Below are positions 58,260 through 64,000 of a DNA stretch of 64,000 nt, piece by piece. The first letter of the stretch is position 1. Each line of letters begins with the position of its first letter. The DNA lies in NCBI GenBank assembly GCA_024138025.1, contig JAMXBD010000014.1, positions 682,001 to 746,000 of the forward strand, read 5' to 3'. The notes under the pieces were generated by a model, which was not told where the DNA came from, made no database searches, and was given only the letters and a program-made list of their open reading frames with translations. The DNA is from Combretum micranthum. Its lineage: Eukaryota; Streptophyta; Magnoliopsida; Myrtales; Combretaceae. A program made the translations under genes and the position numbers.

Positions 58260-60439
58260 TCACGTACGTCCTGGGTAACAGGGTACGCAGGTGAGGATGC
58301 TGTGTAGATGGATCAATATCGTAATTGCAGCAGCCTCATCTCCAGTAGTAGCACTGTACTGATGGAATGGGACAGGGTCTGGCTCGACTTGTGTGAGGTC
58401 CTCCCCCATATCATGTGATGGCGATGGTCGCCTCTTCTGTGGAGCCAGGAGGGTATAGAACTCAGTGTATGACGGGCCTGGCATGGGGGTGTCCCCCACA
58501 TCGTAAGATGTGGATGACGGGCCAGCCTCGTCATGAATGAGCTGGGAAGGACCAAGCTCATCAAGTGAAGGTAGATCGGACGACTCAGGCTCATCTCTGA
58601 TCTGTATACCTGGTGCACGAGCTCTCCCCCGACCCCGTCCCTGCCCATGCCTCTCTCTATGAGGATGTCGTCTCTGTACAGTTTGAGACTGTGGGTCACA
58701 TTGTGCTGCTGCTAATGGTGGAGCTGGTGGTACTAGATCATTAAAATTCAACCCCATAAACTCTTCCATTACACAATAGACATCTTATGCAGTGGATGGA
58801 GTAAGCTCTGGGGACATGTCTGAGACGCTATAAATAAAATCAGTCTGCAAGTAATAGTAAAAATGTATATCGGTGAATAGCTGCCAAGTTAGTACAAGTC
58901 CATATAAAGCTTACAGAAACAGTGATCTTACCATGTATCGTATGATAGCTCCCGTGCGACCGATCCAGCGTCGGGTAATCGCATGATACCACTGGAAGTA
59001 ATCATCAGATGTCCCAGCAGGCAAATCTGGTAGCTCAACTACACAATCACGCCGAGCATCCCACTCAGCTATCCACCTGGCGTGCTCGACCTGCCAATTC
59101 CACTCGAAACGTCCTCTCATGTCAATCTCATGGAGGGGTCTCATGTCGGCAGGGAGGGGCTGAGATCCCCTAAAAGCCACCAAACTGTCTAAGCACTCTG
59201 TTAGGATAGTAGTGCTCGACTAGGTAAAAGCAAACCAGTAGGACCCGTGCACACCAAACATCGCTACCCGCTAGGCGATATGGAGGCAGGGAGGGTAAGT
59301 TGGAACTATAGGGGTCCCACACCACCTGATGAAGTAGGAAAAGTGAACTATTGTATAAATAAACAATCGTACTATAGCAATTTAAGAGTACAAGACATTG
59401 GAAATCAATTGAGGTATGGGAGGGAACGAATATCATACATGATGCACCATCTATCGATCAAAACAAGCACGGTACTCAATCAGCAGATGGGTGGATACAC
59501 GGGTCACGTCAAAAGTCGCACCTCAATGGCTGATGAGTGGGCGGCCCGCGGTAACTAATGTGTGCAGTCAACGTACTGGGGCAATGTGGGGGAAGTGCTC
59601 CCATGCCTATATTTGGAGGACAACTAATGGTCCTGCCATGTCCCTTGTGTCGATGTGGGAAGCCAAGCATAGCTGCCTGTATAGCCAAGCCAAACAGGCT
59701 ACTCCCCACGCATGCTACCCGGCTCTCTCAAAGTCTCGGAGCAGCTGGAGGTACATAAGATGGACGTGATTGGAAGACTTGTCTGCGATAATAAATCCCC
59801 CAAGCAGCAGCAAAATGTATGCCCTAGCATGGTGTATGATCAGCATATCATCAGCAAAATCAGGTAGGTCGCTGAAGTGGTTATCCAACCACGACATCTT
59901 CATGTGACCACCGTCCATGTTTACACTGGGCTCGGGCCGGAGTCCTACCAACTCCTCACATAAATCAGGCCAATCTAGCGGAGTCGTGCTCGTAATTGCC
60001 AATCCATCTACGAAGAGGCCTGTGAGGACAACAACATCCTGTAACGTCACAGACCACTCTCCCGTAGTCATGTGGAATGTATGCGTCTCTGGGCGCTACC
60101 TCTCGACCAAAGCTGTAAGGAGATGCCAATCCAGCTGAATGAAAGGCATCTGGGCTGCCTCTATGAACCCTACCTAAGACAGGAATGGCACCAGTCGCTC
60201 GTCAACCTCTGTAGGTATGCCAGCTGGTCGCCTGAGCCTCGCCTCTCTACGCTGACAATGCAATACCTCATGCTCCTACAGTAAAGTTAACGTATTTATT
60301 AAAAACCAATATCACCTCAACTATCAAATCTGCAATCACTGAAATACATAAATAAACTGACCTGTCCATCCCAGGCTAGAATCAACCTATGTACAGGCTG
60401 CTGGGTGAGTAATGAGCTATCGATCGGTCCTGGATCCAT
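58260..60439 (-). pseudogene. Plant mobile domain (MAIN/MAIL/PP7-long-form type) gene of the MULE
   Basis: Four exons fit: 60439-60362 (MDPGPIDSSLLTQQ), 60275-59439, 59325-58932 and 58844-58260, all with GT..AG introns of 86, 113 and 87 bp and matching phase 0, for about 630 codons. The PMD core shows DERLVPFLS, PFIQLDWHLLTALVER, RPETHTFHM, VTLQDVVVLTGLFVDG, LAWLYRQLC and VLLVCFYLVEHYYPNRVLRQ, all diagnostic of the family. The last exon encodes an Arg/Gly- and acid-rich tail (GQGRGRGRARAPG). Exon 2 keeps its frame over 837 nt but has seven in-frame stops; exon 3 has one extra base near 59170; exon 4 has one early stop. PMD proteins such as Arabidopsis MAIN and MAIL1 act in silencing and gene expression; related domains are common in transposons. 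Confidence 0.9.
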
Positions 60440-60539
60440 CTGTCAAGGAAAAATAAAGAGAATTTGTTATTGTCGACATATGTTGATTAAAGTTGCTTTT
60501 GGCCTTCGAATTAAAGTTGCTGGTAACATGCCGGATACA

Positions 60540-62249
60540 CTAGCGCCAAAGCCACCCTCTAGGCCATGCCGCATTCTCACCTTTGACTGCACTCCTGATA
60601 CCGGCATGCCGGTCCGATATCAAGCAAATGTTGGATTGGTCTTTGATGACGTGTTCCAACACTTTTGCAAGGAACCAACTCCATGTTTCCGCTTTCTCCT
60701 CATCGACAAGAGCATACGCCAATGGGACTATATGATTTCCCCCATCTACTGCCACTGCAATAAGCAATTTGTGCTTGTACTTGCTATACAGGAAGGTACC
60801 ATCAACTGTGATCACAGGTCTGCAATGATTTAACGTTTATAACTTAGTCAGTGAATATCAATCAGCTAAAACAAAATTTAACCATGATTACAATACATAC
60901 CTGCAGTAGTGGAACGCCTCAATGCAAGGACCAAATGCCCAAAAAAGCTTATCTAGGAATAAGTGGCCGGCGGTATTTGAATCTTGAGTTTGCCACTCAA
61001 CCTTTGTTCCTGGATTTGCCTCGGTAATTGCATTAAGTAGATGCGGGAGCTCCACATAAGACGCCTCCCAACTTCCATACACCTGCTCAATAGCCTTTCT
61101 CTTTGTCTCACGAATTCTCTTGATATGAACATTATACCCAAACTGTTTTAATATATTCGTTTGGAAATCCTTCGCCCTCACATTTGGAGAATTGCAGATC
61201 TCTAATATTATGGCCCTGGACAAGCTGGTGGAGTCCAACTGAGAGTGATCCTGTCCAGTGATTTCATCCAAGCAGGTGTGAGGTCCTTCATATTTAGTGA
61301 TGTGAAACCACCCACAATGTTTCTTATAACTGTCTCTGAGTCTCCACTTACAACCTCTATCATGGATATCAATACATTTCACTACCCATACTCTTGGGTT
61401 CGAATCTACTACCTTGAAATTATAATGGTTCGTTATGTGTCACATTTTAACTGCTCGTATGAGATGATCTTTGGTCTCAAACCGCATCCCGACCTTGAAT
61501 TCAACACTGAAGCTCCAATTCTCAGCACTCATTTCCTGCTCATCATCATATGCTGCGTAAGCACTACCAACTTCAGCATTGAAAAACGGAACTGGTGCTG
61601 AGCTCCCTACTGCATCAACGTCAGTAGGAACAATGAAACGGTCCCAGTTATTTCCCTTTCGTTGTACCTCGGGCAAAGCATATTGTTGTCGCAAAACATC
61701 GACATTAACATTTTCATCATCATCATAGTTGTCACTGGATTCACTTGTCGATGAGTCTTACACAGCATCCATATCATCACCACCTACCGATATAGGTCCA
61801 CAAAATTCAAAGTTACCTATTTCCACTTGTGCACTGCTTATGGTCTGAACTGGAGTAGAGTTTGAGTCTACCAACCCCGGGCTCCCAATATTTCTATCAA
61901 TGCCCATTTTACCTGCAAATGCTTGTGACAATTCAGTTTCCAATATCTGCACATAAACAGCCACTGAGCCTTCTGTGTACACCAACATCTCTTGTGCCGC
62001 ATCATCATCAGTCACTAGAATAATATCATAACGTAGCGTCCTATCTCCAATAGCTACCCTATGATATAGCTCCACCTAATGTGTAAACCTATTTACCTTT
62101 AGTCTATTGCAAATAATCTCCACTATCTGCTCATATGTTGAATTCCTACTAATACTGACCATAGCAACCATCCGCTTATCATAACCAAAATCATCATCCC
62201 CTTGCACAATATTACCATGAGCGTACAGTATTGACTTCGCCTTATCCAT
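60540..62249 (-). pseudogene. MuDR-type transposase of the MULE
   Basis: ATG at 62249-62247. Exon 1 runs to 60901 in one frame (1349 nt) with three in-frame stops near 62076, 61758 and 61438. It carries the N-terminal ubiquitin-like/PB1-like region (RTLRYDIILVTDDD), the MuDR DNA-binding domain (FSVEFKVGMRFETKDHLIRA, CKWRLRDSYKKHCGWFHI) and the start of the catalytic region. An 81-bp intron (60820-60900) is followed by the MULE domain: PVITVDGTFLYSKYK with the first catalytic Asp, LISDRHAGI with the second. Homology stops about 25 codons after a TAG at 60540, so the third catalytic residue and the zinc finger are missing. Full-length MuDR proteins are about 700-850 residues. Confidence 0.9.
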
Positions 62250-63013
62250 TTCCTCACAAATCCAGCTATCTCATCAAAATTAGCTTCAATGTATCAAATC
62301 CACAAAATCACACTTATGAATTGCATTCCTCATAATATTTAACATAATTCCTAAAGCTGCAGCTCCACTTTCAAAGCTCAAATTTAATTTTCTAAGCTAC
62401 TCTACTTTCTTACAAATATTAGATTTTTTCATCGCAAATTTCCATGCCATACCAAAGTGCCATACCAAAGCTGAAGTACTGAATACACCCCGTTAACGAC
62501 AATAGAAGTTATTTTTATTTTTTTCCACACTAAATTTCCTAAAATAATTATCCAACAACAACTACTTAGGATAGTATTTTTTCTTATGTAAATGTTATAC
62601 ATATATATATATATACAACATACAAGAAGAAAAAAAATCGTCAGCGTCGGAATCATGCAACAATAATATTCTAACAACATATACAATCGACATTTAACAA
62701 TGTAGCATGAATGATTGAAAAAAATACGAAAAAACACGGAAATCCAACCTCAATGTTCACCGTCGGTGGTTTCGCACAATATCTCTCGCTTTTGATCCTC
62801 CTCCCCATGAAATTGCAACATAATCACCTTGGGAGCTCTGAGATTGCCAAATGAGGAAGAATTAGGGGTCGATTTGAGGATTTCGGCCGCCGAAGGGGGA
62901 AGGAAATCATAAAATTTAGGGTTCCGACGAAAGGAGGAAATGGGGAAGAAGAAGATGGCGCGGCGTTTAAATTGCGATGACCTCATCTCTTCAAGAAATA
63001 GGTCACTCACTAA
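62250..63013 (-). other. MULE 5' subterminal region and transposase leader
   Basis: AT-rich, with a TATATATATA stretch at 62602-62620 on the plus strand. The minus-strand frame 62750-63010 overlaps the right inverted repeat; it has no homology I recognise and may be part of the leader. Confidence 0.6.
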
Positions 63014-63238
63014 TGACCTTGTCTCTTAAAGAGACGAGGTCACGTGCAGTGTAATCTCGTCTCTTCGAGAAACGAGGTCCTTCTCAGAATGAGACCTCAT
63101 TTCTTAGAAAAACGAGATCAGGCACTTATGACATCGTCTCTCGAAGAGAGGAGACCATGTTGTCTAAAATAGGGAATATTTTCTTTTCGATGGTATTTTC
63201 GTAGTTTCTTTTAAAAAGTAATATTTTATTCCTTTTCC
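63014..63238 (-). repeat. Right terminal inverted repeat of the MULE
   Basis: About 225 bp, the inverted partner of 57584-57801. Four palindromic modules pair with the left end and a fifth (62980-63005) lies just inside. Three extra bases (TAG) separate its outer end from the target duplication. Confidence 0.9.
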
Positions 63239-63250
63239 TAGATTTTTGGG

Positions 63251-63654
63251 TGTTTTGTATGTTGTTGGATGATTTTTTTTTTTTTTCAAATGTTGAAGCA
63301 AGATTATATGTTATTTGTCATATGAGTTGTATTGTAGAGTGGTAATGTGATTTTGATGTTTAATGTATGCTTTGTTGATGTTGCCATAGGGATATTATAT
63401 GTTGTAAATTTGATGTTACTGAATGCTTTTAGAATTTAAGAATCAAATTATGACATCATATATTATTATATGTCTTACAATTGATCATGTTTAATGATGT
63501 TAGAACGCACATCAATGAAATATTTTGATAAAAATGAGACGGATAAACTAGTATTAGCAAACATCTTTGATATTAGGGGAGTACAATTCATAACTCATGA
63601 TCATATTTCATGCATTCAATCTATGTTTTATGAGCTGGAAGGGTAGGTTTAGAA
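63251..63654. other. DNA between the MULE and the next MULE remnant
   Basis: AT-rich, non-coding, with a poly(T) run at about 63271-63285. Nothing else seen. Confidence 0.65.
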
Positions 63655-64000
63655 ATGGACAAGGCCAAGTTTATATTATACTCTCATGTCAATATTGTAG
63701 AAGGGAATTAAGGTTTTGGTTATGATAGGTGGCCAATTGTCATGGTTAGTGTCAGTAGGAACTCTATATATAAGCAAATACTAAATACTTTACAGTAGAC
63801 TTAAGGTAAGGTCTACGCATCAAGTTGAGTTGTATCATAGGATAGCTATTGGAGATAGGACACTACATTATGATGTTATTCTAGTAACCGATGATGATAC
63901 TGCACTGAAGATGTTAGTATACACAGAATTGTCAATGACTATATTTATGCAGATATTTGAAAAGGAGTTGCCACAGGTATCTATGGATGACATGGGCATT
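63655..64000 (+). pseudogene. Second MULE transposase remnant, plus strand, runs off the window
   Basis: The ATG at 63655 opens MDKAKFILYSHVNIV, matching MDKAKSILYAHGNIV of the other MULE. ELYHRIAIGDRTLHYDVILV and TDDDTALKMLVYTE follow (63825-63935). A stop after EGN and a one-base shift near 63800 break the frame. It is in the opposite orientation to the complete MULE and clearly diverged, so it is a separate insertion of the same family. Confidence 0.88.

Larger units (their letters stand above)
57584..63241 (-). mobile_element. Mutator-like element (MULE) carrying transposase and a plant-mobile-domain gene
   Basis: Long terminal inverted repeats (about 220 bp) start GGAAAAGGAATAAAATATTA at both ends, flanked by a 9-bp duplication ATTTTTGGG. 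On the minus strand it has a MuDR-type transposase (62249 to about 60540) followed by a PMD gene (60439-58260). Both have in-frame stops, so this copy is dead. It lies directly upstream of CSTF77 and in the same direction, so read-through from it could enter the gene. Confidence 0.92.

Noticed and set aside
58313..58699. A second minus-strand frame of 128 codons overlapping the last PMD exon
   Set aside because: Shadow in another frame of the Arg/Gly-rich PMD tail; the in-phase exon explains the sequence.
59247..60284. Several plus-strand frames over the PMD gene
   Set aside because: Antisense readings of the GC-richer PMD exons; none has recognisable domains.
62058..62085. A 21-bp GT..AG segment in the MULE transposase that would remove an in-frame TAG if spliced
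   Set aside because: Far below the size of plant introns, and the second MULE copy reads through this stretch in frame with a Gln codon at the position.
1..64000. tRNA, rRNA or snRNA genes
   Set aside because: No cloverleaf with A and B boxes or conserved rRNA words were recognised by eye; the tRNA-like words present are primer-binding sites of retrotransposons.

Overview
This is plant nuclear DNA, most likely from a woody eudicot with a transposon-rich genome; I cannot name the species. The evidence is one spliced host gene with GT..AG introns, buried in Ty1/copia, Ty3/gypsy chromovirus, LINE, hAT-like and Mutator-like (MULE) elements. I see no bacterial genes, CRISPR arrays, rRNA or tRNA.

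Host gene. The minus strand carries the first 16 coding exons of CSTF77 (cleavage stimulation factor 77-kDa subunit, pre-mRNA 3'-end processing), from the ATG at 57294 down to 6770. The exons sum to 1392 nt (464 codons). Every junction keeps the frame and every visible splice site is GT..AG. The rest of the protein, roughly the last third by comparison with family size, lies beyond the left edge. Coding DNA is under 3% of the 50.5-kb interval.

Introns, in gene order from the right. Intron 4 holds a 1.2-kb element with long inverted repeats. Intron 5 holds copia H, with copia I nested inside it and a 290-bp tandem array beside it. Intron 8 holds a 5'-truncated LINE into which copia G has jumped; its two LTRs are identical. 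Intron 10 holds a decayed copia (J) split by a small insertion. Intron 12 holds a chromodomain gypsy element with 5-bp target duplications, itself split by a complete copia (F) with its own target duplications. Intron 13 holds two non-autonomous hAT-like elements and three tangled copia remnants (C, D, E). Intron 16, cut by the left edge, holds copia A nested in copia B.

Upstream. About 290 bp 5' of the CSTF77 start codon sits a 5.7-kb MULE with long inverted repeats and a 9-bp target duplication. It carries a MuDR-type transposase and a four-exon plant-mobile-domain (PMD, MAIN-like) gene. Both are decayed almost only by in-frame stop codons. A second, more decayed MULE runs off the right edge.

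Function. CSTF77 is the only apparently functional gene. The rest records repeated, nested transposition into its introns and promoter region without visible damage to coding exons or splice sites.
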